Shown piece after piece: positions 16,611 through 25,288 of a stretch of DNA of 64,000 nt. Made by a program: the position numbers and the translations under genes. Under the pieces are notes generated by a model. The model did no database searches, was not told where the DNA came from, and was given only the letters and a program-made list of their open reading frames with translations. This stretch comes from DASYLJ01 sp964432595 (GTDB taxonomy: Bacteria > Desulfobacterota > Binatia > DP-6). The stretch is taken from NCBI GenBank assembly GCA_964432595.1, contig CAYSOF010000027.1, positions 20,397 to 84,396 on the forward strand, written 5' to 3'. Each line of letters starts with the position of its first letter. The first letter of the stretch is position 1.

Positions 16611-19235
16611 TCACCAGCCGACGGCCCAGTCGGTCTGTCCGCGCAGCCGGAACACGACGTCGCCCCCGACGACGCGGTGGCGGACGCGACGGCCGTCGGC
16701 CCACACGCGCAGCGCGCCCGGCGGGACGGTGCGCGGTCGCTCGACGCGCAGCTCGATCGGTCCGTCGCCCACGGGACGGACGTAGCCGCGCAGATGGCGG
16801 CGGCTCGTCGCCACGCCGATCGCCGGCAGCCGCAGCGAGAACTCACGGAACGGGAGATGCGGCGCGATGCGGAACCCGCGTTGCGTCGGCGTGACGCCGG
16901 CGAGGCGGATCGCGTTCATCACCATCCACGTCGGCTGCTCGGTGATCTGGCCGCTCCACGTCGTGTAGACGCCGATGCCACAGCGCTCCGGGCGACTCGC
17001 GTAGTAGGCGTTGCAGGCGTCGTCGATCGAGATCGTGCCGGCCCAGTGGTCCGGGAACGCGGTGGCGTGCGCGCCGAGCGTGTTCCGCGTGTACTCGTCC
17101 CACGCGTAGCGCCGCGCCTGCGGCACGATCCCGTCGAGCTCCCCGAGCGACCACGTGAGCCAGCCGTTCACGTCGAACCACATGCCGCCGACGTAGTTCG
17201 CGTTGTTGTCGCCGATGCCGCCGGGCGGCTGCGAGCGCTCGGTGACGTCGGGATCGTTGCTCGCGGGGCTGAGCGACGAGCCGATGCGCGACGGGCCGTT
17301 CACCTGCGGCGGCGCATCGACACCGCCGAGGAAGCGGCGGATGTTGGCCACGAGGCGGCGCGCCTGGCGGCGGTTCGGCGCGCCGGCGAGGATGGCCCAC
17401 GGCTGCGGCTCGCCGAAGATCGCGCCTGCACCGATCCGACGGTCGCCGGCGTAGCCGCGCGAGTACCAGCCGAGCCCGGTCCACTCGCTGCGCAGCGTAC
17501 GCAGCAGCTCGGCGCCGCGCGCGCGCATCGTCGCCGCGAACGCGCCGTCGCCGAGGAATTCGGCCAGCTCCGCCACGCGCGGATAGACGTACGCGAGCTG
17601 CGCGGTGACGAGCGTCGACTCGGTCATCTGCAGGAACGTCGCGCTGAAGTCGGCCCAGTCGCCGTTCGTGCCGGCCAGGTACGCGTCGTGCGGCCCGCGC
17701 AGGCTCTCTTGATGCGCGACGGCGCGCTGCAGATGCTCCCACACGGTCGCGAGCCGGCCGTTGTCGCGATACGGCTGCTGCTCCGCGAAGAACGCGGAGT
17801 CGCGCGTGCCGAGCCCGTACTCGACGGCGGCGAGCAGCAGCCAGAAGTCGAGGTCGTTCGACGTGCCGAGGTCCGCGATCGTGCAGAGCGGGCCGGTGCC
17901 GTAGGGCAGCTGCCCCGTCCCCTCCGGCTGCAGCCGGATCGAGTACCGCAGGATCTCGCGCGCCAGCCAGGGCTGCGTGTAGACCGTCGGCAGCAGGTAG
18001 TGCGGCCAGCTCCGGAAGCCCAGGTTCAGGCCGGTGACGTACTGGTAGTAGCCGCCCTGCGTGATGGTGTGGTTGCCGCACGCCTCCTCCCACACGGTCG
18101 CGGACCGCAGCAGGTAGGCGTCCCACTGGAGCTCGCGCGCCACCCACCGCCGGCTGGCGCCGAAGTCCGCCTGCGGCAGCCACGCCGCCCACGCGGCGGC
18201 GCTCGTCGCCAGCGGATCGGGGGCGGCGCGATGCGTGGCAACCAGTGCGGGGACGTCGGCCGCGTGCGCCATGCCGTAGGCGTAGCGCAGCGTGACGGAC
18301 TGCCCCGGCGCGAGCGTGCGCGCCGCACGGAAGGCGAAGAGCGCGTTGCTCGGCGTGCCGGGCGCCGACGCCGGCGCCACGGTGCCGGAGAGCGCGTCGG
18401 CGACGACGGCGGCGGGCGCCGCGCGCGTGCCGTCGCCGAAGAAGTGCTCGAGCGACGTCTCCCAGCCGTCGACCGGACCCTGCAGGACGGCCGCGAAGAG
18501 CGACAGCGGCGTCGGGTCGTCGACCCTGCCGCCGCTCTGCGCCACGAGCAGCGTCGACGTCGCCGGATCCCACGCCGGCGGACCGACGCCGCGCGCGAGC
18601 GCGCCGGGCTGGTCGTACGGCGCGACGTCCCAGTACTCGAACCACGACACGGCGCGCGCGACGCCGCCCCGATTCGTGATCGTGACGTCGTCGAGCAGCA
18701 GCGGATCGTCGCCGAACGGCGCGTAGACCACCTGCTCGACCTCGACGTCCTGTACGACGAGGCGCTTGCGCGCGTAGCCGACACCGAACGTCCGCTCGAA
18801 CGGCGCGCCCGCCGGACGATCGGGGTACAGCGTGCTCGCGATCGCGCCGTCGACGCGCAGCCATCCGAAGCCGCCGGCGAAGTGGCGGGTGGCGTCGTCG
18901 CGACGGTTCGCCCATTGCGCCAGCCGTGCCTGGCTCCAGAGCTGGACGTGGCCGTGGTTGAACGCGGAGGCGACGATGTGGTCGTTGCCCACCTGGTGCT
19001 GCGCGGCGGTGTCACCGGCGAGCTCCGGCTGGCGCGCACGCGGATCGGTCTGCTGGTCGACGTCGTAGCGGAACGCGGGCAGGTCGAAGCGATCGACGTG
19101 CCACGCGCCGAAGTTGCCGCTGCCGTGCGACGAGTCGACGTCGGCGGGCGCCGTCTCCGTCGAGAGCGGCGGCGGCGCGGTCGCGCCCGCGGCGACCGCC
19201 ACGGCCAGCGCTGCGCCGACGACGAGCCGGATCAT
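16611..19235 (-). CDS. Exported GH94-like (alpha/alpha)6-barrel glycosidase or phosphorylase
   Basis: An 874-residue protein starting MIRLVVGAALAVAVAAG, a signal peptide. The N-terminal half is a beta-sandwich with SHGSGNFGAWHVD, DQQTDPRARQ and DDVTITNRGGVARAVSWFEY segments, as in the supersandwich domain of GH94/GH65 enzymes. The (alpha/alpha)6 part carries LGFRSWPHYLLPTVYTQP, LPYGTGP, GTNGDWADFSATFLQ (the likely catalytic Asp) and GGMWFDVNGWLTWSLG. A short beta tail closes it. GH94 members are usually cytoplasmic phosphorylases of cellobiose or cyclic glucans, so the signal peptide is unusual and favours a hydrolase or glucan-modifying enzyme in the periplasm. It sits between the H-NOX gene and the ATPase/TPR regulator on one strand. 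Confidence 0.65.
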   Translation of the reverse strand: MIRLVVGAALAVAVAAGATAPPPLSTETAPADVDSSHGSGNFGAWHVDRFDLPAFRYDVDQQTDPRARQPELAGDTAAQHQVGNDHIVASAFNHGHVQLWSQARLAQWANRRDDATRHFAGGFGWLRVDGAIASTLYPDRPAGAPFERTFGVGYARKRLVVQDVEVEQVVYAPFGDDPLLLDDVTITNRGGVARAVSWFEYWDVAPYDQPGALARGVGPPAWDPATSTLLVAQSGGRVDDPTPLSLFAAVLQGPVDGWETSLEHFFGDGTRAAPAAVVADALSGTVAPASAPGTPSNALFAFRAARTLAPGQSVTLRYAYGMAHAADVPALVATHRAAPDPLATSAAAWAAWLPQADFGASRRWVARELQWDAYLLRSATVWEEACGNHTITQGGYYQYVTGLNLGFRSWPHYLLPTVYTQPWLAREILRYSIRLQPEGTGQLPYGTGPLCTIADLGTSNDLDFWLLLAAVEYGLGTRDSAFFAEQQPYRDNGRLATVWEHLQRAVAHQESLRGPHDAYLAGTNGDWADFSATFLQMTESTLVTAQLAYVYPRVAELAEFLGDGAFAATMRARGAELLRTLRSEWTGLGWYSRGYAGDRRIGAGAIFGEPQPWAILAGAPNRRQARRLVANIRRFLGGVDAPPQVNGPSRIGSSLSPASNDPDVTERSQPPGGIGDNNANYVGGMWFDVNGWLTWSLGELDGIVPQARRYAWDEYTRNTLGAHATAFPDHWAGTISIDDACNAYYASRPERCGIGVYTTWSGQITEQPTWMVMNAIRLAGVTPTQRGFRIAPHLPFREFSLRLPAIGVATSRRHLRGYVRPVGDGPIELRVERPRTVPPGALRVWADGRRVRHRVVGGDVVFRLRGQTDWAVGW

Positions 19236-19267
19236 CGGCGACGCGATAGCCGACCGGGTCCAATGGC

Positions 19268-19816
19268 TCAACGGTCGCGCGCCTCGCCGACCTGGCTCAA
19301 CCGGAACGTCACGCGGCCGGCGGTGCCGCGGACGCCGTTGGTCCGCTCGACCGCGAACGGCTCGTCGAAGTGCGCGACGCAGCCACGCAGGAGGCCCTCG
19401 GCCAGGTCGACGAGCCCGTGCGGCGACTCGTAGACGACCTCGACGGAGCGGACCGTCGACCGGCCGAGGGCCAGGTGGGGGGGACGGAGTCCCTCGTCCA
19501 GCTTCTTCAGCTCGGCGCCGATGTGGAGGTCGTAGCGGGAGATGAGGTCGACCGTCGATCGGATGCCGACGAGGAAGGCGGGATAGGCGCGGGCGAGGCG
19601 GGAGAAGAGCGCCGAGCCGAAGAGCTGGAGGAGCATGGGCGGCGGGACGCCCGTGCGGGGTGACGTGAGCTCTGCGAGGCGTCGCAGGTGGCCGGGACCG
19701 GGACAGGTCGCGCGGGAGCAGGCCAGCCGGTCGAGCAGGTCCGGGGCGATCGCGAAGCGAGTGGCGGAAAACCCGAGGAATTCCGAGCACAGGAAGCCGG
19801 GACGAAGCGGGGGCAT
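19268..19816 (-). CDS. H-NOX (heme NO-binding) sensor protein
   Basis: A 182-residue stand-alone H-NOX domain, started at MPPLRPGFLCSEFLGF because family members open with a short strand and CSEFL-like helix; an ATG at 19846 is an alternative. The proximal heme ligand is His98 in RYDLHIGAEL, followed by the conserved prolines (Pro112/113). The YxSxR motif that holds the heme propionates reads YESPH: Tyr129 and Ser131 are kept but the Arg is His133. Such domains bind NO or O2 and usually regulate a kinase, cyclase or methyl-accepting protein nearby; none is encoded here. It is divergent from an acyl-CoA synthetase, with a palindrome between them. Confidence 0.78.
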   Translation of the reverse strand: MPPLRPGFLCSEFLGFSATRFAIAPDLLDRLACSRATCPGPGHLRRLAELTSPRTGVPPPMLLQLFGSALFSRLARAYPAFLVGIRSTVDLISRYDLHIGAELKKLDEGLRPPHLALGRSTVRSVEVVYESPHGLVDLAEGLLRGCVAHFDEPFAVERTNGVRGTAGRVTFRLSQVGEARDR

Positions 19817-19838
19817 GCCCTCCGTGCGTTCGGACGGC

Positions 19839-19853
19839 GCGAACATTGTTCGC
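19839..19853. promoter_or_regulatory. Perfect 15-bp palindrome between H-NOX and acyl-CoA synthetase genes
   Basis: GCGAACA T TGTTCGC is a perfect inverted repeat in the divergent intergenic region, 22 bases before the preferred H-NOX start at 19816. The position fits a repressor operator. The half-sites recall SOS boxes (CGAAC…GTTCG), but the spacer is 3 bases rather than 4, so it is not a canonical LexA site. Confidence 0.4.
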
Positions 19854-19979
19854 AGCGCGAGCACGAAGTCGGCGTCCGACGCGACGCGCGCCGCGAGCCA
19901 GGCGCGCGTGCAGGCTGACTTCCCCCCTCGCCCTCCGACCCGCTATACAGCCCCGACCGTCACCCAAGGAGGCCGCACC

Positions 19980-21800
19980 GTGTCCCGACCCGCTCCATCC
20001 ATCGACGCCCCGCTGCTCTTCGGCGCGCAGATCGAAGCCCGCGCGAACCACCCCGAGGTCGCGAACCAGGTGCTCCTCCGCCAGCACGACCGCGCGTGGA
20101 CGTTCCGCCAGTACCGCGACGCGTCGGTCCGCATGGGCCACTTCCTCCAGCGCCGCTTCGGCGCGGTGGACGACGCCCGGCCCGCCCACGTCGCGATGCT
20201 GCTGGAGAACCACCTCGAGCTGCTCGCCCTGTACGGCGCGTGCGGCTACACCGGCTCGACGCTGTTCGGCGTCAACACCGGGCTGCGCGGCGACACGCTG
20301 GCCGGCGTGATCAACGCTTCGCGTTCCCGTCTGCTCGTGGTCGACCAGCGGCTCTGGCCCGAGGTCGAGAAGGTCCGCGGCCAGCTGACGACCGTCGCGG
20401 CGGAGAACATCCTCGTGCTCGCGACCAGCGGCGACGCCTACGACGCGACCGACTTCGAGACCGCGCTGACGCAGGAGGTCGGCCCCGCCGACAAGAGCCT
20501 CGACGCGCCGTCCGCCGACCCGAACCCGATGGCGCCGCTCATGGTCATCTACACGTCCGGCACGACGGGCCTGCCGAAGGGCATCAACAACAACCACTTC
20601 AAGCTGCTGGCGATCGGCATGGCCGTCTCGAACAACCTGGGCCTCGGCCCGGACGACATGGGCTACGCCTGCATGCCGCTCTTCCACTCGAACGCGATCT
20701 TCCTGGGCTTCATGCCCGCGTTCAACGTCTGCGGCGCGCTGTCGATGCGCGAGCGCTTCAGCGCGTCGAGCTTCGTGCCCGACGTCCTGAAGCACGGCGT
20801 GACGTACTGGAACTACGTCGGCGAGCCCGTGCACTACGTGCTGTCGGCCATCGAGAAGGAGTACGGCGGCGACGAGGCGCGCATCCTCGCCGAGGTGGCG
20901 AACAATCCGAAGAATCTCCTCAAGTACGCCATCGGCAACGGCGCCGCGGCCCCCGACATCGAGAAGTTCATGCGCTGGCTCGGGCTCGAAGACATGTTCG
21001 AGCTGTACGGCTCGACCGAGGCGGCGATCAGCACCTTCCGCAAGAAGGGCGACCCGCGCGGCTCCGTCGGCGAGATCACCGATCCGTCGGTGAAGATCCT
21101 GAACGAGAAGGGTCAGGAGTGCCCGCCGGCGCAACTGGGTCCCGACGGCAAGATCACGAACTACGCCGAAGCGGTCGGCGAGATCTGCCGCGTCGCCGAG
21201 GATACCGGCCTGTTCCAGGGCTACTTCGACAACGCCGACGCCAACGCCAGCAAGTATCGCGACGGCGTGTACCACTCCGGCGACCTCGGCCACGTGCTCG
21301 AGCGCGACGGCACCCGCTTCCTCTACTTCGACGGCCGCACCGACGATTGGATCCGCAAGGACGGCGAGAACTTCTCGGCGCTGCAGGTCGCGCGCCATCT
21401 GCAGGAGCATCCCGACGTCGTGCTCGCCGCCGCCTACGGCGTGCCGTGCGCCGTGTCGGACGAGCTGGTGATGGTGGCGCTCAAGCTGCGGCCGGGCGCG
21501 ACGTTCGAGCCGAAGCAGTTCTTCGAGTTCTGCGACCGCCAGGTGACCGAGGGCGGCATGGACCGCAAGTGGTTCCCGGACTTCGTCCGCGTCGTCGACG
21601 AGTTCGAGTACACGAAGACCGAGAAGATCCTCGTCCGCAACTTGAAGAAGGTGCACTTCGACCGGAAGCGGCTCGGCGACGCGCCCGTCTACTGGCGCAC
21701 GCGCGGCGACACCGCGTTCCGCCCGCTGACGGCGCCCGAGTACGAGACGCTGCGCGCGGAGTTCGCGAAGTCGGAGAAGCTCGACCTGCTGGATCGGTGA
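19980..21800 (+). CDS. Fatty-acyl-CoA synthetase (AMP-forming, FATP/FadD type)
   Basis: A 606-residue enzyme that activates a fatty or aromatic/steroid-type acid with ATP and CoA. GTG 19980 is chosen because a perfect ribosome site, AAGGAGG (19966-19972), sits 7 bases upstream. Motifs are the AMP-binding loop MVIYTSGTTGLPKG, the FELYGSTEAAIST block, and YFDGRTDDWIRKDGENFSA carrying the hinge Asp and adenylate-binding residues. Together with the length, these fit the very-long-chain acyl-CoA synthetase/FATP branch. It may supply the acyl-CoA dehydrogenase at 61710. It is divergent from the H-NOX gene, which raises the possibility of redox or NO control. Confidence 0.92.
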   Translation: MSRPAPSIDAPLLFGAQIEARANHPEVANQVLLRQHDRAWTFRQYRDASVRMGHFLQRRFGAVDDARPAHVAMLLENHLELLALYGACGYTGSTLFGVNTGLRGDTLAGVINASRSRLLVVDQRLWPEVEKVRGQLTTVAAENILVLATSGDAYDATDFETALTQEVGPADKSLDAPSADPNPMAPLMVIYTSGTTGLPKGINNNHFKLLAIGMAVSNNLGLGPDDMGYACMPLFHSNAIFLGFMPAFNVCGALSMRERFSASSFVPDVLKHGVTYWNYVGEPVHYVLSAIEKEYGGDEARILAEVANNPKNLLKYAIGNGAAAPDIEKFMRWLGLEDMFELYGSTEAAISTFRKKGDPRGSVGEITDPSVKILNEKGQECPPAQLGPDGKITNYAEAVGEICRVAEDTGLFQGYFDNADANASKYRDGVYHSGDLGHVLERDGTRFLYFDGRTDDWIRKDGENFSALQVARHLQEHPDVVLAAAYGVPCAVSDELVMVALKLRPGATFEPKQFFEFCDRQVTEGGMDRKWFPDFVRVVDEFEYTKTEKILVRNLKKVHFDRKRLGDAPVYWRTRGDTAFRPLTAPEYETLRAEFAKSEKLDLLDR

Positions 21801-21829
21801 CCGTCGACGCGACGGCGCACGGGACGCCG

Positions 21830-22048
21830 CTAGCCGCGCAGGACGGTCGCGAGCTCGGCGGCGTCTCGCGACCGGCCGTCGCTATTGAGCGCCCGCAGCT
21901 CCTGATTCCGGTGTTCGATGGTCGCATCGCGCGCATTGCTGGCGATCAGAGCGTCGACGCGCGCTCGCGTGTCGAGCGTCGTCTGCACGGCGACGAGCAT
22001 CGCGACGAGCGCGGTGCGACGAATCACGGCGGTGTCGGGCTGAGCCAC
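21830..22048 (-). CDS. Possible small hypothetical protein
   Basis: A 72-residue frame starting at GTG 22048 (VAQPDTAVIRRTALVAMLVAV). It has a short hydrophobic stretch followed by a polar helical part (TRARVDALIASNARDATIEH). The frame stays open 36 codons further upstream, but that part is Arg-rich and looks non-coding. No family is recognised. It occupies most of the otherwise empty 21801-22204 gap, convergent with the acyl-CoA synthetase. The case for a real gene is weak: there is no ribosome site and the amino-acid mix is only moderately protein-like. Confidence 0.3.
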   Translation of the reverse strand: MAQPDTAVIRRTALVAMLVAVQTTLDTRARVDALIASNARDATIEHRNQELRALNSDGRSRDAAELATVLRG

Positions 22049-22069
22049 GGAGCCCCGCTTTCGTGGCTC
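22042..22069. repeat. 8-bp inverted repeat with 12-base loop
   Basis: GAGCCACG and CGTGGCTC flank a 12-base loop in the gap after the acyl-CoA synthetase gene. It could form a hairpin in either transcript. There is no T-run after it, so a factor-independent terminator is doubtful. It overlaps the possible start at 22048. Confidence 0.35.
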
Positions 22070-22204
22070 TGTGATCCTGCAAGCACCAGCGCGGTGCAGC
22101 GCGTCGGGCGTGCGGGAGAGCCTGTGCAGGCGCACCGGACCGCGTCGACACAGCACTAGCAGAAATCACCGGCGCGGACACCCTCGTCGAAGATCGGTCC
22201 GCCG

Positions 22205-22732
22205 TCAGCGGACCGGCCGTCGCTCCGCGTACGACGCCGCGCCGCGCGTCCACGCCGGACCATTGCCCCAGTCGCGTCGCGTCTGCTTCTTCCGGTGCTC
22301 CGGATCGTACTGCTTGCACGCCGCCGCGTAGTCGGTGGTGGCCTGCTGCGCACCGGGCACCGCCCAGAAGTCCTCTTCCTTCTTCCAGAGGCCGTTGCCG
22401 CCGTACTCGAGGATGGTGATGCCGGGGAAGTCGATGGTGCCCTGCCCGCTCGGATGATCGCGGCGGTTCTGCATGTAGACGCACACGCGTCCCGACGCCG
22501 GGTCGACGGTGTGCCACTCGTAGGCGGTGTAGATCTCGCCGAACTGGGCCATGATCGGCTTGATCCAACCGCGGATCGCCTCGCGTCCCGACAGGTTGCC
22601 GAGCACGTGCTCGACGTACACCGCGTCCTCGGTGAAGCGGTCCGCCCATGCGTCCCAGTCCTCGCCGACGGCGCCCGCCTGCCAGTAGGTGCGGAATGCC
22701 TGCTCCATCTCGTCGCGATCCCAGCTGGTCAT
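22205..22732 (-). CDS. SnoaL/NTF2-like fold protein
   Basis: A 175-residue protein with the NTF2-like cone fold pattern: an N-terminal helix pair (MEQAFRTYWQAGAVGEDWDAW), DRFTEDAVYVEHVLGNLSGR, EAIRGWIKPIM, then strands YEWHTVDPASGRVCVYMQN and GITILEYGGNGLWKKEEDFW. Members include SnoaL-type cyclases and ketosteroid-isomerase-like enzymes; many only bind small molecules. The C-terminal 40 residues are a charged extension. It is divergent from a secreted propeller-like gene 47 bases away, where a GTATAC-containing stretch may hold promoters. Confidence 0.8.
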   Translation of the reverse strand: MTSWDRDEMEQAFRTYWQAGAVGEDWDAWADRFTEDAVYVEHVLGNLSGREAIRGWIKPIMAQFGEIYTAYEWHTVDPASGRVCVYMQNRRDHPSGQGTIDFPGITILEYGGNGLWKKEEDFWAVPGAQQATTDYAAACKQYDPEHRKKQTRRDWGNGPAWTRGAASYAERRPVR

Positions 22733-22779
22733 GCGCGCCGTATACTTCCGTGCGCGGCTCTGCTTCAATCCACGCGTCG

Positions 22780-23646
22780 ATGCTGCTCCTGGCCCTGGTC
22801 CTGTTCCTCGCGGCCCCCGTCCTCGCCGGCACCTGCGACACGTGGCAGCCGCCGCCCCGGGAGGCGGGCCGCGTTCCGCCCGAGCTGAAGGAGCTCTCCG
22901 GCATGGCGGCCAGCCGCCGGCATCCGGGTATCCTCTGGGCACACAACGACTCGGGCAACACGTTCACGCTCTACGCGCTCCGCGAGCGCGACGGTGGCAT
23001 CGCCGCGCGCTTCCCCATTCGCGGCAGCGCAGCACGGGACCCCGAGGACATCGCCGTCGCCCCGTGCGCCGCGGGCGGCGAGCGCAGCTGCATCTACGTC
23101 GCGGACATCGGCGACAACGGCCAGAAGCGCAAGCAGGTGACGATCTTCAAGGTGCCCGAGCCCGAGACGCTGGCCGACCGCCCGCTGGACGCCCAGCCGC
23201 TGCACTTCACCTACGCGGACGGTCCGCGCAACGCCGAGGCGATCCTCGTCGATCCGCGCACGGCCCGCATCTTCGTCGTGTCGAAGATCCTCTCGTCGCT
23301 CGGCGACGTCTTCCGCGTCGACGGGCTCGGCGCGCGGACGGGCGGCAACGCGGTACACGTGCGCCGGCTGCGACCGCCGAAGGAGTTCGACTCGTACCTC
23401 ACCAGCGCCACGGTGCATCCCGACGGCACGCGCATCCTGCTCCGCACGTACGGCCGCATCTGGGAGCTGCGCGCACCCGCCGCCCGCTCGCTCGAGGACG
23501 TGCTGGACGCGACGCCGGTCGAAGTGCCGAGCGCGCCACAGCCGCAGGGCGAGGCGATCACCTATGCGTCCGACGGGATGGCCTACGTCTTCGGCAGCGA
23601 GAGCGAGGGTAGCCCCATCTTCCGCGTCGGCTGCGCGCCGAAGTGA
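22780..23646 (+). CDS. Secreted beta-propeller-like protein
   Basis: A 288-residue protein with a strong signal peptide (MLLLALVLFLAAPVLAG/TC). The mature part shows repeating strand units: LKELSGMAASRRHPGILWAHND, CIYVADIGDNGQKRKQVTIF, NAEAILVDPRTARIFVVSK, SATVHPDGTRILLRTYGRIW. The ADIGDN and HNDSGN patterns are typical of a family of periplasmic propeller proteins of unknown function. Two Cys pairs suggest oxidative folding. Its stop overlaps the start of the DUF72 gene by 4 bases, so both are transcribed together. Confidence 0.7.
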   Translation: MLLLALVLFLAAPVLAGTCDTWQPPPREAGRVPPELKELSGMAASRRHPGILWAHNDSGNTFTLYALRERDGGIAARFPIRGSAARDPEDIAVAPCAAGGERSCIYVADIGDNGQKRKQVTIFKVPEPETLADRPLDAQPLHFTYADGPRNAEAILVDPRTARIFVVSKILSSLGDVFRVDGLGARTGGNAVHVRRLRPPKEFDSYLTSATVHPDGTRILLRTYGRIWELRAPAARSLEDVLDATPVEVPSAPQPQGEAITYASDGMAYVFGSESEGSPIFRVGCAPK

Positions 23647-24614
23647 CGCGGCGACCCGCGCAGCTCGACCTGTTCGCGCCGCCGCGTCGCGTGGGACCGG
23701 CGCGGGTCGACGCCGATCTGCGCGCGCTCGCCGGCGGTCTGCCGCCGGCGCTGCGCCTCGGGACCTCGTCGTGGTCGTACCCCGGCTGGGTCGGCCTGGT
23801 GTGGGATCGCCCCGCGACGGCGGGCATGCTCGCGCGCGACGGTCTCCCGGCGTACGCGAGCCATCCGCTGCTGCGCGCCGTCGGCATCGACCGGACGTTC
23901 TACGGGCCGATCGACGCCGAGGCGTTCGCCGCGATGGCGGCGCAGGTCCCCGACGACTTCCGCTTCCTCGTGAAGGCGCACGAGGTCTGCACGCTGCAGC
24001 GCTTCCCGCTGCACGAGCGCTACGGCGAGCGGCGCGGCCGGATCAACGCGCACTTCCTTCACGCCGGCTACGCGGCGAACGAGGTGGTGCGTCCCGTCGT
24101 CGAAGGGCTCGGCACGAGGGCCGGCCCGATCCTGTTCCAGCTCCCGCCGCAGGCCGCCGCGGCGATGGGCGGCGCGGCGCGGTTCGCCGAACGCCTGCAC
24201 GGCTTCCTCGAAGCGCTCCCGCCCGGACCGCTGTACGCGATCGAGCTGCGCACGCCAGAGCTGCTGACGCGCGACTACGCCGCCGCGCTGCACGACGTGG
24301 GCGCGGTCCACTGCGTGAACGCGCACCCGACGATGCCGTCGGTCGGCCGTCAGGCCGAGCGCGCCGGTGTCGACGCCGCGCCGGCGGTCGTCGTGCGCTG
24401 GATGCTCGGCCACGGCCAGGCGTACGAGGCCGCCGTCGAGCGCTACCGGCCGTTCGACCGGCTCGTCGACCCCGACGACGGCACGCGCGACGCGATCGTC
24501 GATCTCTGCCGGCGCGCGGGCGCGCGCCCGGCCTACGTCATCGTCAACAACAAGGCCGAGGGCTCGGCCCCGCAATCGATCCGGCGCCTCGCCGAAGCGC
24601 TCAACGCAACGTGA
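23643..24614 (+). CDS. DUF72 TIM-barrel protein
   Basis: A 323-residue cytoplasmic protein from the GTG overlapping the previous stop. It has the DUF72 hallmarks: LRLGTSSWSYPGWVGLVW near the start, FYGPIDAEAFAAMAAQVPDDFRFLVKAHE, ILFQLPP, and the C-terminal VNNKAEGSAPQSIRRL. The family (YecE type) has a TIM barrel resembling UV endonuclease/xylose isomerase-like folds; its reaction is not established. The N-terminal Pro/Arg-rich 40 residues are a common extension in this branch. It converges with the HAD gene with a 14-base overlap. Confidence 0.9.
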   Translation: MTRRPAQLDLFAPPRRVGPARVDADLRALAGGLPPALRLGTSSWSYPGWVGLVWDRPATAGMLARDGLPAYASHPLLRAVGIDRTFYGPIDAEAFAAMAAQVPDDFRFLVKAHEVCTLQRFPLHERYGERRGRINAHFLHAGYAANEVVRPVVEGLGTRAGPILFQLPPQAAAAMGGAARFAERLHGFLEALPPGPLYAIELRTPELLTRDYAAALHDVGAVHCVNAHPTMPSVGRQAERAGVDAAPAVVVRWMLGHGQAYEAAVERYRPFDRLVDPDDGTRDAIVDLCRRAGARPAYVIVNNKAEGSAPQSIRRLAEALNAT

Positions 24615-25224
24615 GGCCGAGGTGGCGCTCCAGCTCGGCGAGTGCCGTGTCCGGATCGTCGACCTTGACCGTCGTCATGCCGAGCGCGCGCGCCGCCTTC
24701 AGGTTGCTGCCGATGTCGTCGAGGAATGCGGCCTCGGGCGGCGTCACGTCGAGCTCGCGGCACATGACCTCGTAGATGCGCGGATCCGGCTTCCGCAGCC
24801 CGACCACCGCCGACTCGACGAAGGCGTCGAAGAACGGCCGCAGCACGCCCGTGCCCTCGTCCTCGGTGATCCAGTTGTTGGTGAGCGCGCCCGCCTTGAT
24901 GCCGGCGGCGCGAATACGACGGATGGCCTCGAGCATGACCGGCCGCGGGACGGTGCTGGCGCCCACGCGCCGCATCATCTCGCGGGCGTCGATCGTGCAG
25001 CCCGCGCCCGCGCAGTCCTGCTCGAACACCGGATAGAACGCGTCGAGCGTCAGCTCGCCGCGCTCGAGCCGCGACCAGCCGCCCGTGGGTCCGCTCGACA
25101 CGACGACGCGGTTGATGCTGCCCGGAACGATGCCCGTGTCGCGCTCGTACTGCGCGATCGCGTGCAACGGCGAGCCGACGACGACGCCGCCGATGTCGAA
25201 GATCACTGCCCTGAGGGTCGGCAC
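24601..25224 (-). CDS. HAD-superfamily hydrolase (ACAD10/epoxide-hydrolase N-terminal type)
   Basis: A 207-residue HAD protein, started at GTG 25224 (VPTLRAVIFDIGGVV). Motif I is FDIGGVV, with the nucleophile Asp but Gly in place of the second Asp, as in the sEH-N/ACAD10-like subfamily. Motif II is ALTNNW, motif III lies in LRKPDPRIYEVM, and motif IV is AAFLDDIGSNLKAARALGM. The helical cap lies between residues 20 and 90. Phosphatase activity toward small phosphorylated metabolites is likely. It converges with the DUF72 gene and diverges from the small secreted protein at 25289. Confidence 0.88.
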   Translation of the reverse strand: MPTLRAVIFDIGGVVVGSPLHAIAQYERDTGIVPGSINRVVVSSGPTGGWSRLERGELTLDAFYPVFEQDCAGAGCTIDAREMMRRVGASTVPRPVMLEAIRRIRAAGIKAGALTNNWITEDEGTGVLRPFFDAFVESAVVGLRKPDPRIYEVMCRELDVTPPEAAFLDDIGSNLKAARALGMTTVKVDDPDTALAELERHLGLTLR

Positions 25225-25288
25225 CGCGACACCCTGCCGCGCCGATCGGGGGGTTGCAATCGTCGCGAGGCGCGCGCAAGCCGGGAGG

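Noticed and set aside
10296..19433. A 3045-codon open frame on the + strand
   Set aside because: It is antisense to clear genes (SRPBCC, DGPF, ATPase regulator, GH94-like) and consists of Arg/Ala/Gly/His-rich text typical of shadow frames in very GC-rich DNA.
19839..19853. LexA/SOS box at the H-NOX gene
   Set aside because: The half-sites CGAAC/GTTCG fit, but the spacer is 3 bases instead of 4, and the neighbouring genes are not SOS genes.
16611..21656. Minus-strand frame of 1681 codons extending beyond the GH94-like gene
   Set aside because: Only the part from ATG 19235 has a signal peptide and family motifs; the upstream part is antisense to the acyl-CoA synthetase and overlaps H-NOX in another frame.
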